Shown: one piece after another, positions 44,631 to 57,859 of the stretch
Numbering within the stretch: position 1 is the stretch's first letter
How the letters are laid out: each line of letters begins with the position of its first letter
Origin: Actinoplanes sp. DH11
Lineage (GTDB): Bacteria; Actinomycetota; Actinomycetes; Mycobacteriales; Micromonosporaceae
Reading direction: 5' to 3'
Length of the DNA stretch: 64,000 nt
Assembly (NCBI RefSeq): GCF_020873875.1
Contig: NZ_JAHWGU010000041.1
Location: 1 to 64,000, forward strand
The notes under the pieces: model-generated
Databases searched by the model: none
Seen by the model: only the letters and a program-made list of their open reading frames with translations
Told to the model about the DNA's origin: nothing
Program-made: the position numbers and the translations under genes

Positions 44631-44985
44631 CACGTCCCTGGTTCTACCCCGGCAGCCGGTCGACAATCACCGGACCGGGAGCAGCCCGACACCCGCCTCC
44701 GCTGTCATGGTCACCGCGACGGCCGGCAGCGTGGGCCGCGACCGGCCGGTGATGTCGCCCGGCAGATCCGCGGCCGGAAATCCCACCCGGCGCGGGGCCC
44801 GCGGCAAGGTGGCCGGCGGCGAGCATGCCGCGAGTGGCACGTCGGGCACGTCGACAAACGCCGGTCAGATTGATGTCGCCCATGGCGAGAAATTGTCTTT
44901 CGGACCCCGGAACGAAAGGGCACCGGCAGTAAATTCGGCATGGGCGTCAATATATTTCGACGCCCCGGAAATCGCGGCCCGCGGC
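44631..44985. other. Gene-free stretch with an AT-richer patch and hairpin
   Basis: No gene is supported. The overlapping open frames on both strands are Arg/Pro-rich shadows. From about 44865 to 44975 the base composition becomes clearly more AT-rich than the surroundings. It includes the inverted repeat GGGCGTC-N10-GACGCCC (44942-44965), whose loop is AATATATTTC. This stem lies 21 nt past the stop of the small membrane protein gene (44986) and may end its transcript. Confidence 0.5.
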
Positions 44986-45186
44986 TCAACCCCGCGCCGC
45001 GCGCGGTCCGCTGACGGCCAGGTAAAGCCCATAGGCGAACTCAAGAGCGCCGATCACCATGAACACCACGCCCACTTTCGTCAGCGTGAAGACCGGGATC
45101 TCGACATCGCCGGCGAACAGCCACAGCAGTAGACCGATCACGAACGTCACGGAGCCGGTCAACAGGTTCTTACTCATCGCGCTCAC
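44986..45186 (-). CDS. Small two-helix membrane protein, 66 aa
   Basis: GTG 45186 follows GAGAGGTG at 7 nt. The product has two hydrophobic helices (SVTFVIGLLLWLFAGDV, about residues 12-28, and VGVVFMVIGALEFAYGLYLA, about 38-57) and a short basic tail. It resembles small conserved Streptomyces-type membrane proteins of unknown function. It is a single gene on the same strand as the two-component genes upstream. Confidence 0.8.
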   Translation of the reverse strand: MSAMSKNLLTGSVTFVIGLLLWLFAGDVEIPVFTLTKVGVVFMVIGALEFAYGLYLAVSGPRAARG

Positions 45187-45335
45187 CGCTTTTCACCTCT
45201 CGATCAGCTGGGCCGGATGCCCGCCCGCGGCCCTTTTCTGGAACCTATCGGGTGTCCCGGTTTCGCGCGTCCGGCCGGAGGTGTAGTCAGCAGTACTCCG
45301 AATGATGTAGCACCTCAGCGACCGGACCCGGAACC

Positions 45336-46007
45336 TCAGTCCCGGTTCCACGGCTCCGGCTGGTCGGTTTGCAGGCGCAGTTCCCGGGCCAGCACCGCGG
45401 CCTGGACCCGGCTGCGCAGATTCAGCTTGGTCAGGATGCGGCTGACATGCGTCTTGGTCGTCGTGCTCGCCATCCCGAGCACCGCGGCGATCTCGCGGTT
45501 GGACAGGCCCGCACCGATGTGCGCCAGCACCTCCCGTTCCCGGGTGGTGAGCTCGTCGAGCCCGTCCGGAGTTTCGCCGGGCGGCCCGGCGTGCTGCTGC
45601 GCGAAGGCGTTGATCACTCGGCGGGTGACCTCCGGGGCGATCATTCCCTCGCCCCGGGCGACCAGCCGGACCGCTTCGATAAGCGCCTCCGCGTCGGTGT
45701 CCTTCAGCAGGAAACCGGCCGCGCCCGCCCGCAACGCGCCGTAGACGTACTCGTCCAGGTCGAAGGTGGTCAGGATCAGCACGTCGGTGAACTCCGCCAA
45801 TTGCCGGGTCGCCGCGATGCCGTCCATCCGGGGCATCCGGACATCCATCAGCACCACGTCCGGTCGCAGCCGGTGGGCCAGGTCGATGGCCTCCGCACCG
45901 TTGGCGGCCTCGCCGACCACCTCGATGTCCGCGGCCGCGCTCAAGACCAGCACCAGGCCGGCGCGGACCGCTCCATGGTCGTCGGCCACCAGGACCTTCG
46001 TCGTCAC
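45336..46007 (-). CDS. NarL/LuxR-type response regulator
   Basis: A 223-aa response regulator. The receiver domain covers residues 1-120, with acidic DDH near the start, the phosphoacceptor Asp in DVVLMDVRMPRMDGIAA (about 54), Thr in ILTTFD and Lys in FLLKDTD. The LuxR-type HTH is at about 150-213 (LTTREREVLAHIGAGLSNRE, IAAVLGMASTTTKTHVSRIL). It pairs with the kinase encoded upstream, separated by a 77-bp repetitive spacer. Target genes are unknown; the small membrane protein gene downstream is a candidate. Confidence 0.95.
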   Translation of the reverse strand: MTTKVLVADDHGAVRAGLVLVLSAAADIEVVGEAANGAEAIDLAHRLRPDVVLMDVRMPRMDGIAATRQLAEFTDVLILTTFDLDEYVYGALRAGAAGFLLKDTDAEALIEAVRLVARGEGMIAPEVTRRVINAFAQQHAGPPGETPDGLDELTTREREVLAHIGAGLSNREIAAVLGMASTTTKTHVSRILTKLNLRSRVQAAVLARELRLQTDQPEPWNRD

Positions 46008-46020
46008 TGACTCATCTCCT

Positions 46021-46084
46021 CTACGAGCGGGCAGGCCCGAATCTACGAGCGGGCAGGCCGAATCTACGGCCGGCGGACCCCGAT
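46021..46084. repeat. 21-22-bp tandem repeat between kinase and regulator genes
   Basis: Three units (46021-46042, 46043-46063, 46064-46084) of ctacgagcgggcaggc(c)cgaat with drift, and a fourth partial unit running into the kinase gene. Each unit begins CTA, which on the minus strand is TAG. The kinase stop codon (46087-46085) is the CTA of the partial unit. Confidence 0.88.
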
Positions 46085-47239
46085 CTACGGGCCGGCAGAG
46101 CCGGACACGGGCAGGCAGACCCGGACCCGGAACGTGCCCCCGGCAGCCTCGGCGGAGAACGACCCGCCCAGCAGCGACGCGCGTTCCCGCATCCCGATCA
46201 GCCCGGCTCTCGCGCCGAACGTCCCGGCCGGATGGCCGGAGGCGGCAGGGATGCCGTTCTCGACGGTCATCATCAGCTGTCCGGGCTGGTACTCGATGGT
46301 CATGTCGGCCTCGCCGGCGCCGTGTTTGATCGCGTTCGTCAGGCTCTCCTGCGCGATCCGGTAAGCAGCCATGTCCACCGCCGCCGGCAACGGGCGCGGC
46401 ACCCCGGCGGTCTTCATCCGTACGGTGAGGCCCGCCTGCTCGACCTGCCGCACCAGTCCGGGCACGTCGCCGATCCCGGGGATGCCTGCGGATGCGCTGG
46501 TGTCGTTCATCCGGAGCAGGCTGATCGACTCGCGCAGCTCGGCAAGCCCACGGACGGCGTTCTCCCGGATCACCGTCAGGGCTTGGCGTGTCTGTGCCTG
46601 CCGGTCCTCGCCCAGTTGGAGCGCGCCGGTCGAGTGGATCGCGATGATGCCCAGATGATTGGCCACCACGTCGTGCAACTCACGTGCCATCCGGGTGCGC
46701 TCAGCGGCCACCGCCTGCCGGTTGTCCAGCTCGGCCAGACGCGCCACCTGCTCAGCGTTGCGGCGTTCCGCCTCCGACTGGTCGCGGTGCTGGCGGATCG
46801 AGATGCCGCTCCACACCGGAAGCACCAGCACGATGGCGAGCAGGACGCCGGTCACCGCGGCGTCCGCCTCCTGGTATGTCAGCATCGAGGCGATCGTCAC
46901 GCCGACGGTGAGCATACCGCCGATCCACAGCAGCAGCCGGGGCAGCCGCCGGGGACCGTGCACCGCGGCGTCGTGCAGGATCTGACTGAAGATCACCACG
47001 GTCGCCAAGGACGGGCCCACCGCCACGTCCGCCGCGGCCGCGGCGGTGCCCAGCCCCAGGCCCACGAGCGGCCGGTTACGGGTCAGACCGGCGGCGATCC
47101 CCGCGACGACGGCCGCGGCGAGCAGCCACCCGGGATGCGACGTCTCTTCCGTCGCGCCCAGGGCCATCAGCAGCACAGCACCGCTGACGCACGCCGTGGC
47201 GACCAGCACGTCACGCCGGTTCAGGCCGGTGGGCATCAT
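46085..47239 (-). CDS. Sensor histidine kinase, HisKA_3 (NarL partner) type
   Basis: A 384-aa membrane kinase. Residues about 10-150 contain five or six hydrophobic helices with short loops, so sensing is likely within the membrane. A short coiled coil (SEAERRNAEQVARLAELDNR) leads to the dimerisation/phosphoacceptor segment ERTRMARELHDVVANHLGII (His about 201). The HATPase part has an N-box-like ITNAIKHGAG region (ESLTNAIKHG) and a G-box FGARAGLIGMRERASLLGG. Start ATG 47239, with a second ATG directly after. It forms a pair with the response regulator. Confidence 0.93.
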   Translation of the reverse strand: MMPTGLNRRDVLVATACVSGAVLLMALGATEETSHPGWLLAAAVVAGIAAGLTRNRPLVGLGLGTAAAAADVAVGPSLATVVIFSQILHDAAVHGPRRLPRLLLWIGGMLTVGVTIASMLTYQEADAAVTGVLLAIVLVLPVWSGISIRQHRDQSEAERRNAEQVARLAELDNRQAVAAERTRMARELHDVVANHLGIIAIHSTGALQLGEDRQAQTRQALTVIRENAVRGLAELRESISLLRMNDTSASAGIPGIGDVPGLVRQVEQAGLTVRMKTAGVPRPLPAAVDMAAYRIAQESLTNAIKHGAGEADMTIEYQPGQLMMTVENGIPAASGHPAGTFGARAGLIGMRERASLLGGSFSAEAAGGTFRVRVCLPVSGSAGP

Positions 47240-47372
47240 CTGTCCATCATGCTGGGTGCCCGATCGGCCACCCCCGTCACCTCCGGCGACCGCACCATGA
47301 AGCCGGCACCACACCACGAAGCCGGCGCCGGACCGAGAACGGCCCGGCGCCGGAACACTCGGCGTGACACCG

Positions 47373-47951
47373 TCAGCCGGCGCGCAGCACCGACCAGCCG
47401 GAGTCCCGGGCCCGGGCGGCCGCCAGCAGCCCCGCGACGGCCGCCGCGTTGGTGATCTCGCCTCGGAAGACCATCTCCACCGCCGCGTCCAGGTCGACGC
47501 GGCGGACCTCCAGGTCGGCCTCCTCGGCGGTGCGCAGGTGGCGGTCCGCCGACGGCACCGGCGCCAGATCACGGGCCAGGTAGACCAGCACGAACTCGTT
47601 GCTGAAACCGGGTGACGCGTGCAGGTCGACGAGCCGCTCCATCCGGCCGGCCGTGAGATCGACCTCTTCGGCCAGTTCCCGGGCGGCGGCCTCCGCCGGG
47701 TCCTCGCCCTCGACGTCGCAGAGGCCGGCCGGCAGCTCCCAGAGGTGGGCGCCGACCGCGTGCCGGTACTGCTTGATCAGCACCACCCGGTCCTGCTCGT
47801 CGAGGGCGACCACGACGACCGCGCCGTAGTTCTCCACCACGTCGCGGGCTGCCGAGGAGCCGTCCGACATGCTGACCTCGTCGGTGTAGACCGAGAAGAT
47901 CGCACCGCGGAACCGCTCGGTGCGCGACAGCCGTTCGTGCGCGAAGGCCAT
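47373..47951 (-). CDS. ADP-ribose pyrophosphatase-type NUDIX hydrolase
   Basis: A 192-aa NUDIX enzyme similar to Rv1700. The N-terminal strand-swapped part (RGAIFSVYTDEVSMSDG) precedes the core. The NUDIX helix is GEDPAEAAARELAEEVDL (about residues 82-99) with the metal Glu residues. HLWELPAGLCDVEG precedes it and LHASPGFSNEFVLVYLARDL follows. It would hydrolyse ADP-ribose to AMP and ribose 5-phosphate. The start lies 3 nt after the pyrG stop, and the pyrG-NUDIX-xerD order is the same as Rv1699-Rv1701, although here ald and accessory genes lie before xerD. Confidence 0.92.
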   Translation of the reverse strand: MAFAHERLSRTERFRGAIFSVYTDEVSMSDGSSAARDVVENYGAVVVVALDEQDRVVLIKQYRHAVGAHLWELPAGLCDVEGEDPAEAAARELAEEVDLTAGRMERLVDLHASPGFSNEFVLVYLARDLAPVPSADRHLRTAEEADLEVRRVDLDAAVEMVFRGEITNAAAVAGLLAAARARDSGWSVLRAG

Positions 47952-47954
47952 CGG

Positions 47955-51989
<4,035 letters not shown>

Positions 51990-51993
<4 letters not shown>

Positions 51994-53102
51994 CGGCGGA
52001 CCGCCGTGACTTCCGCGTAGGCGTCGCGCACGTCGGCGACCACGTCCGGCTCGGTCGGCCAGGTGGCGGCCTGCCGGGGGCCGCGGGCGGCGTACTCCGC
52101 GCGCAGGCCGGGGTCGGCGAGCATCCGGCGGACCGCCTCGTCGAGGGCATCCAGGTCACCGGGCGGGATCAGCAGCGCCGCGTCACCGACCAGGCCGGGC
52201 AGCCCGCCCACCGCGGTGGCGATCAGCGGCACCCCGGCGTGCAGCGCCTCCTGGGCGAACAGCTGCCGGGCCTCCCAGTCGCTGGTGACCACCGCGAGGT
52301 CCGCGCCGAGCAGCAGATCCGGCACGTCGGTGCGGTGCCCGAGCAGGTGGAACGGCGCGTGCACCTGCGACGCCCGCTGCGCCAGCGGCATGTAGCTGGG
52401 TCCGGAACCGGCCACCACGACCACCGGTGCGGGGGTCAGCTCCCGCCACCGGGCGGCCCCGTCGACGAGCAGGTCGTACCGTTTCTGCGGGTGCAACCGG
52501 CCGACCGACACGATGAGCGGGGTCGCCGCCTTCAACCGGAACTCGGCGCGCACCGCCGCGCGGGTCCGTTTCGGCGGCGCCAGCCGGGGCGAGGCCACCG
52601 GGCCGAGCCGGGCCCGCTTCGCGCCGAGCAGGCGGGCCCGCTCCACCAGGTCCTCGGAGGCGCCCAGGGTGAGCGCGGCGTTGCGCGCCACGATCCGCTC
52701 CAGCAGGGCACCGGCCTGGCCTTTGAGGCCCCGCGCGAGCACGGCGTTGTGCCAGGTCACCACCATGGGTACGCCGGTCCGGGCCAGCGACACCACGAAA
52801 CCGGCCCGCAGCCCGTGCGCGTGCACCACCTCGGCGTCCCGCCCGGCGATCGCCTTGCGGAGCTGCCGGATCGCGCCGGAGTCCTGCGGGCCCGGGTCGG
52901 CCGGGATCTCCACCGGCGCGAAGTCCAGTCCGGAGGCGCTGAACCCGAAGTGCGCGCCGGTGGCGGCCGGCGCGCAGACCAGCACCCGGCAGCCGGCCTC
53001 GACCAGACCACGGGCCAGCGAGGCGACGTGCTGGCCGATCCCGCCGGTGGCCGAACCCAGCACCAGCACCACCGAGCCACGCCACCTGTCGTCGGTGCTC
53101 AC
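51990..53102 (-). CDS. GT4-family glycosyltransferase
   Basis: A 370-aa retaining glycosyltransferase with GT-B fold. The N-domain has VVLVLGSATGGIGQHVASLA (acceptor-side Gly loop), then HAHGLRAGFVVSLARTG. The C-domain has the donor-binding IVSVGRLHPQKRYDLLVDGA (about residues 197-216) and the EX7E-like segment DWEARQLFAQEALHAGVPLI. It is cytoplasmic, probably membrane-associated. It is flanked by a MurJ-like flippase gene (16 nt upstream) and the AP-fold membrane gene (4-nt overlap), so it likely adds a sugar to a lipid carrier. Confidence 0.93.
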
Positions 53103-53118
53103 GAGCGGTTTTCTCCCC

Positions 53119-54801
53119 TCACGTTCGGTTCCGCAGCCGGCGCCTCAGCGTCGTGGCCAGCGGTCGCATGTCACGCCGGTCCACCGCGGACGCCACCGCG
53201 GCGAAGACCGCCACGACCACGACACCGCCCAGCATGCCCTCGGCGAGACTGCCGAGCACGCCCGGGGTGGGCCAGAACGCCCGTTCCAGCCCGATCACGG
53301 TGGCCCACCCGGCGGCGGCGGCGAGGCCGGCCGCGAGCACCGCGGCCGCGGTGGCGCGGGTCAGCCCGGCCAGCGCCGCGGAACCGGCGTGCCGGCGCAC
53401 CGCGACGGCCAGCAGCGCGGCCAGGACGGTCATGCCGGCGGCGTTGGCCAGGCCCAGGACCAGCGCCTGCCGGCCGTCGACGGCGCGGACCAGCACCAGC
53501 GCGGCCACGGCGGCCACGAACCAGCCCGCCGCGGTGGCGGCGGCCGCCGCGGCGGTGGCGCCGCGGGCGTAGAGCGCCCGGGACAGCAGGGCGAACAGGG
53601 CGTAGCCGAACAGGCCGGGAGCGAACCCGGCGATGCCGGCGGCGGCCGGTGGCGCGTCGATCAGGAAGGCGGCGGGCTCGGCGAGCGCGGCCAGGGCGGC
53701 GGCGCCGAGGCCGGCGAGCAGCACGACGGTACGCGCGGTCGCCGCCAGCGACGTCCGGTAGCCGTCCTCGTCGCCGAGCTCGGCGGCGGCCGACAACCGG
53801 GGGTACACCGCAGTCGCCAGCGGCACCGCCAGCACCGCCCACGGCAGCAGGAACACCGTCTGCGCGGTGGTGTAGATGGTCAGGCCGCCGGTCGCGGTCA
53901 GCGCCAGCACCACCAGGGTCATCACCTGCTGCGAACCCACCGTGACCGCGCCTGCCCAGCCCAGCCGGACCGCCTTGCGCCCTTCGCCGCCGGGGAACCG
54001 CAGCGCCGGCCGCAACCGCAGGCGCAGCCCGCGCAGCGGCACCACCAGGCAGCACGACAGCACGACCACGCCCAGGGTGGTGCCGCCGGCCAGGACGAGC
54101 TCACCGGTCGCGGACAGCCCGCCGACGTCGCTCTTCGCGCCGTCGACGAGCGCGTAGGTCAGATAGGCACCCATCACCGTGACGCTGGACAGCAGCGGGG
54201 CCAGCACCGGCCAGGCGAACCGGTGGTGTGCCTGGAGCACGCCGGTCAGCACGATGCCGAGGCCGTAGAGCGGCAGCTGCGGCGCGAAGATCCGCAGCAT
54301 GCTCGCCGCGAGTTCCTGGTTCGCCACGGGTGCGTCGGCGAGCAGCAGGCCGCTGATCGGGCCGGCCAGGGCGGCGAGCAGCACGGCGAGCGGGACGAGC
54401 AGCACCAGCACCCAGGTGAGCAGCGCCGACGCGATCGCGTGCACCCGCTCCCGGTCGGCGGCCGCGACCGCGCCGGCCAGCAGCGGCACGACGAGGCTCG
54501 CCAGGGCGCCACCCGCGACCAGCTCGAAGATGATGTTCGGGATGACGTTGGCGGCGTTGTAGACGTCACCGAGGGCGTCGTGGCCGACCGTGCGGAGGAA
54601 GACGAACGTCCGGGCGAACCCGGCGAGCCGGGCCACCACGGTCAGGACCGTGATGAGCGCGGCGGCCCCGGCGATCTTCGCGGCGGTGCCGCCATGCCGT
54701 TGCTCGCGGGACGGGCGGGCCGCCTCTGGGTGATCCACTTCCGCGCCGGTACCCGTACTCGAAAGGGGTGGGCTGTCGCCGGGTCCCGGCGGTCTCGTCA
54801 C
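53119..54801 (-). CDS. MurJ/MviN-like lipid flippase (MOP superfamily)
   Basis: A 560-aa protein with about 14 membrane helices. The MurJ hallmark region is near the N-terminus (LITVLTVVARLAGFARTFVF, then NAANVIPNIIFELVAGGALA, with PLLAG following), and APQLPLYGLGIVLTGVLQAH is the central conserved segment. A 60-residue polar N-tail precedes the first helix. GTG 54801 overlaps the stop of the phosphoglycosyl transferase gene (GTGA). Lipid II flippase MurJ is normally encoded near the chromosome origin in actinobacteria, so this is probably a second, paralogous flippase for another lipid-linked sugar. Confidence 0.9.
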   Translation of the reverse strand: MTRPPGPGDSPPLSSTGTGAEVDHPEAARPSREQRHGGTAAKIAGAAALITVLTVVARLAGFARTFVFLRTVGHDALGDVYNAANVIPNIIFELVAGGALASLVVPLLAGAVAAADRERVHAIASALLTWVLVLLVPLAVLLAALAGPISGLLLADAPVANQELAASMLRIFAPQLPLYGLGIVLTGVLQAHHRFAWPVLAPLLSSVTVMGAYLTYALVDGAKSDVGGLSATGELVLAGGTTLGVVVLSCCLVVPLRGLRLRLRPALRFPGGEGRKAVRLGWAGAVTVGSQQVMTLVVLALTATGGLTIYTTAQTVFLLPWAVLAVPLATAVYPRLSAAAELGDEDGYRTSLAATARTVVLLAGLGAAALAALAEPAAFLIDAPPAAAGIAGFAPGLFGYALFALLSRALYARGATAAAAAATAAGWFVAAVAALVLVRAVDGRQALVLGLANAAGMTVLAALLAVAVRRHAGSAALAGLTRATAAAVLAAGLAAAAGWATVIGLERAFWPTPGVLGSLAEGMLGGVVVVAVFAAVASAVDRRDMRPLATTLRRRLRNRT

Positions 54802-55631
54802 GCGTCGGCCGGCCGGCGGCCGAACTCGTCGACGGCGCGCAGCCACGGCGTGTCCTTGATGACCTTGGTGAAGCTGATCTGCTCGCTGGCCGCGGTGAGC
54901 GTCCCCAGCACGGTGAGCGCCGCCAGCCGGCCCGCCGTGCCGGACCTCGCCGTGAAGGCCACGCCCAGCAGGGCGCCGAGCGCGTTGGCGCCCGAGTCGC
55001 CCAGCATGATCTCCTCGTTCAGGTCAGCCGGCAGCAGCGCCGCGCCCGCCCCCAGCGTGCCGGTGGTCATCGCGGCGTTGCGGCCCACCGCGAGCGGCGC
55101 GCCGAGCAGGGCGCCGGCCTTGAGCGCGCGGCCGGGACGCAGGTCCAGCAGGTTCAGCAGGTTGGCCGTGCCGGCGATCACCCCGGCGCCGAGCAGCACG
55201 TCGGCACCCCGGCCGAGCACGCTGCGCCGGTCGCTGCCGATCAACGCGGAGGCCACCAGGCCGGCCGCGCCCACCCCGGCGATCTTGACCAGGCCGCTGG
55301 TGACCCGGCCCTCGCGCAGTGCGCCCAGGTGGCCGGCGAAGCCTTTCGCCGCCTTCTGCTCCGGGCGGTTGCCGACGATGTCGTCGTAGAAGCCGACCGC
55401 GCCGCTGACCGCGCCCGCGGTGACCGCGGCGGCCGCCAGCCGGGCCGTCGGGGCGCCGGAGGCCGCGCCCACGGTGGCGCCCAGGGCCAGCGCCGGACCA
55501 CCGGCGAGAGTGACCGTGCGGCCGTGGAAGTTGGTGCGGCGCAGGTCACCGGCGTTCGGGTCGCGGCGCACCCAGCCGAGCGCGGTCCGCGCCACCAGCG
55601 CGCCGATGCCGAACGAGCGGAGGAAAGCCAT
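54798..55631 (-). CDS. MraY/WecA-like phosphoglycosyl transferase
   Basis: A 277-aa polyprenyl-phosphate N-acetylhexosamine-1-phosphate transferase-like membrane protein. The family's catalytic Asp pair is in AVGFYDDIVGNRPEQKAAKG (about residues 79-98). The second conserved region is AGTANLLNLLDLRPGRALKA and the third is LNEEIMLGDSGANALGALLG. It has about eight hydrophobic segments and is shorter than MraY (about 360 aa). The canonical DDxxD is reduced to DD. It would start a lipid-linked glycan by moving a sugar-1-phosphate to undecaprenyl phosphate. It overlaps the flippase gene by 4 nt and follows SteB by 39 nt. Confidence 0.85.
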   Translation of the reverse strand: MAFLRSFGIGALVARTALGWVRRDPNAGDLRRTNFHGRTVTLAGGPALALGATVGAASGAPTARLAAAAVTAGAVSGAVGFYDDIVGNRPEQKAAKGFAGHLGALREGRVTSGLVKIAGVGAAGLVASALIGSDRRSVLGRGADVLLGAGVIAGTANLLNLLDLRPGRALKAGALLGAPLAVGRNAAMTTGTLGAGAALLPADLNEEIMLGDSGANALGALLGVAFTARSGTAGRLAALTVLGTLTAASEQISFTKVIKDTPWLRAVDEFGRRPADA

Positions 55632-55670
55632 GGCCCGGAAGTTTAGTCAGCCGGAGCGAACCGGGCGGGA

Positions 55671-56600
55671 TCAGGGCGCTGCGGACGGCACCATCGAGGT
55701 GGCGCCGGCGGCCAGACCGTACTGCCCGACCCGGTTCTGCACCAGGCGCTCGGTGGTCGCCATCGCGGTCGAGACCTGCCCCTGCACGGTGCTCACGTTG
55801 TCCACCGTGGAGATCTCCTTCACCAGCGTCGGGTCGCTGCGCACGCCGGAGACCAGGTTGCCCTCGGCCGCACCGTCACCGGCCACCACCAGGGGGCGGC
55901 CCTGGCTGAACTGGTTGGCGACGGTGACCGCGGACTGGTTCTTGCGGGTCGCCTCCTTGTCGGTGGCGGGTTCGCCGGCGACCAGCACGATCGCCTCCGC
56001 GCCACCGGCCGCGTTGTCCTCCACCGCGACGTAGCCGGCGCCGGAGAGCCCGGCGAGCACCGCTGTCACGTCGTCCGGCGTGGGCGAGGTCGACCCCTGG
56101 GAGAGGGTGAGCGCGAGCAGGGCGCTCGCGGTCTCCACACCGTCGCTGTTGCGAGGCAGGGAGGTCACCGGGATGCTGGGCTGCGACGACTGGTCGGCCA
56201 GGTCGAGCAACTCGTTGGTGTAGTTCGGGTCGAAGAACTTCTCCTCGACGGTGACCCGGGCGGTGACCGACGCACCGGCCAGGTTGAGCATCTTCGCCAC
56301 GCCCTCGGCCGAGTCGTCGGCGCCCGGCAGCGACACCAGCGCGACCTTGCGGGCGGACAACCGGCCGGCGAGCACCACCGGCGCCAGCTCGCTCGCGAAG
56401 ACCTGGTTGCGGTTCAGCTCCTCGCGGTACTGGTTCACCTGGTCCCGCCGGACGTCGTTGTCCTTCTTCAACGCCTCGAGGTTGGTGCGCAGGTTCTCGG
56501 AGACCGGGCCGTTGAGCGCCGCGGTGCCGACCACCAGGCCGATCGCGAGCGCGAGGAAGACCGCGGTGAGCGACACCACGTGGTACCGAAAGTTGATCAC
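55671..56600 (-). CDS. steB: SteB/MctB-family single-pass protein
   Basis: A 309-aa protein with an N-terminal membrane helix (HVVSLTAVFLALAIGLVVGT), a coiled coil (about residues 35-70, ENLRTNLEALKKDNDVRRDQ) and an extracytoplasmic domain with Rossmann-like strands (VALVSLPGADDSAEGVAKML, EAIVLVAGEP). Relatives are Rv1698, reported as the copper transporter MctB, and SteB of Corynebacterium glutamicum, reported with SteA in the RipC-FtsEX cell-separation pathway. A structural division role is favoured by the adjacent steA. It starts 7 nt after the steA stop. Confidence 0.88.
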   Translation of the reverse strand: MINFRYHVVSLTAVFLALAIGLVVGTAALNGPVSENLRTNLEALKKDNDVRRDQVNQYREELNRNQVFASELAPVVLAGRLSARKVALVSLPGADDSAEGVAKMLNLAGASVTARVTVEEKFFDPNYTNELLDLADQSSQPSIPVTSLPRNSDGVETASALLALTLSQGSTSPTPDDVTAVLAGLSGAGYVAVEDNAAGGAEAIVLVAGEPATDKEATRKNQSAVTVANQFSQGRPLVVAGDGAAEGNLVSGVRSDPTLVKEISTVDNVSTVQGQVSTAMATTERLVQNRVGQYGLAAGATSMVPSAAP

Positions 56601-56607
56601 GACGCCC

Positions 56608-57786
56608 TCAGAGAAGATTGCCGAGCTGGAAGACGAAATTGTCCCACCACTCGGACACGACGGTGAGGTACGCCTTCCCCACCGTGGAGACCGCCACCGC
56701 CGACGCCATCGCCGCGAGGGCCGACAGCACCAGGAGCAGCAACGCCGAGCCGGAGATGTTCTGCCGGTAGAGCCGGCTCACGCCCTTGGCGTCGACCAGC
56801 TTGCCACCGACCTTGAGGCGGGTCAGGAACGTGGACGCCATGCCGCCGCGGCCCTTGTCGAGGAACTCCACCAGGTTCGCGTGCGTGCCGACCGCGACGA
56901 TCAGGGACGCGCCCTTCTCGTCGGCGAGCAGCATCGCCAGGTCCTCGCTGGTGGCCGACGCCGGGAACGTGATCGCGTCGACCCCCACCCCGCGGACCCG
57001 CTCCAGACCGGGCGCCCGGCCGTCCGGGTAGGCGTGGACGACCACCTCGGCGCCGCACCGCAGCACGTCGTCGGTGACCGAGTCCATGTCGCCGATGATC
57101 ATGTCGGGGGTGTAGCCGTTCTCCACCAGGGCGTCGGCGCCGCCGTCCACCCCGATCAGGACCGGCTTGTACTCCCGGATGTAGGGCCGCAGGACGTCGA
57201 GGTCTTCCTTGTAGTCGTAGCCGCGCACCACGATCAGCACGTGCCGCCCGGCGATGCGGGTGTTCACGTCGGGCACGCCCACGCCGTCGAGCAGCAGGTC
57301 ACGCTCGTGCTTCATGTAGTCGAGCGTGTTCGCCGCGAACGCCTCGAGCTGCACCGACAGACCCTCGCGGGCGTCGGCCATCGACTTGGCGACGCTCTCC
57401 GCGTCCTGCCGGACACCGGAGGCCACGACCTCGCCGTCGCGCAGCACGTCACCGCCGTCGATGCTGATCGTCTGGCCCTCGCGCAACGCCTTGAAGACCT
57501 CCTCGCCGAGGCCGTCGACGAGCACCACGCCGCCCTGGATCAGCACCTCGGGCCCGAGGTTCGGATAGCGCCCGGAGATCGACGGTTTCGCGTTGAGCAC
57601 CGCGGTGACGCCGGACGCCACCAGCGAGTCGGCCGCGACCCGGTCCAGATCGAGGTGATCGATCACGGCGATCTCGCCGGGACGCAGCCGGCCGGTCAGG
57701 CGCTTGGTCCGCCGGTCGAGCCGGGCCAGCCCGGAGATCGGGCCCAGTTCGGTGGCCCGTGCGCGGCGCAGGGTGGGAAGTCGCAT
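56608..57786 (-). CDS. steA: Cytokinetic ring-associated protein SteA
   Basis: A 392-aa membrane-anchored protein. The cytoplasmic part (residues 1-335) includes GEIAVIDHLDLDRVAADSLV and a thiamine-pyrophosphokinase-like fold (KPVLIGVDGGADALVENGYT, DMIIGDMDSVTDDVL). A C-terminal helix follows (SALLLLVLSALAAMASAVAV). In Corynebacterium glutamicum SteA acts with SteB at the septum in cell separation. The enzyme-like core retains acidic DMDS residues, but activity is unknown. ATG 57786 is chosen. It lies just downstream of recN, as in Rv1696-Rv1697. Confidence 0.93.
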   Translation of the reverse strand: MRLPTLRRARATELGPISGLARLDRRTKRLTGRLRPGEIAVIDHLDLDRVAADSLVASGVTAVLNAKPSISGRYPNLGPEVLIQGGVVLVDGLGEEVFKALREGQTISIDGGDVLRDGEVVASGVRQDAESVAKSMADAREGLSVQLEAFAANTLDYMKHERDLLLDGVGVPDVNTRIAGRHVLIVVRGYDYKEDLDVLRPYIREYKPVLIGVDGGADALVENGYTPDMIIGDMDSVTDDVLRCGAEVVVHAYPDGRAPGLERVRGVGVDAITFPASATSEDLAMLLADEKGASLIVAVGTHANLVEFLDKGRGGMASTFLTRLKVGGKLVDAKGVSRLYRQNISGSALLLLVLSALAAMASAVAVSTVGKAYLTVVSEWWDNFVFQLGNLL

Positions 57787-57859
57787 CCCGGCCATCCTGA
57801 CACGCCGTCGCACACTGTCCCCCCGCGACATGCGCCACCTCACCGACAAATGCGACTTT

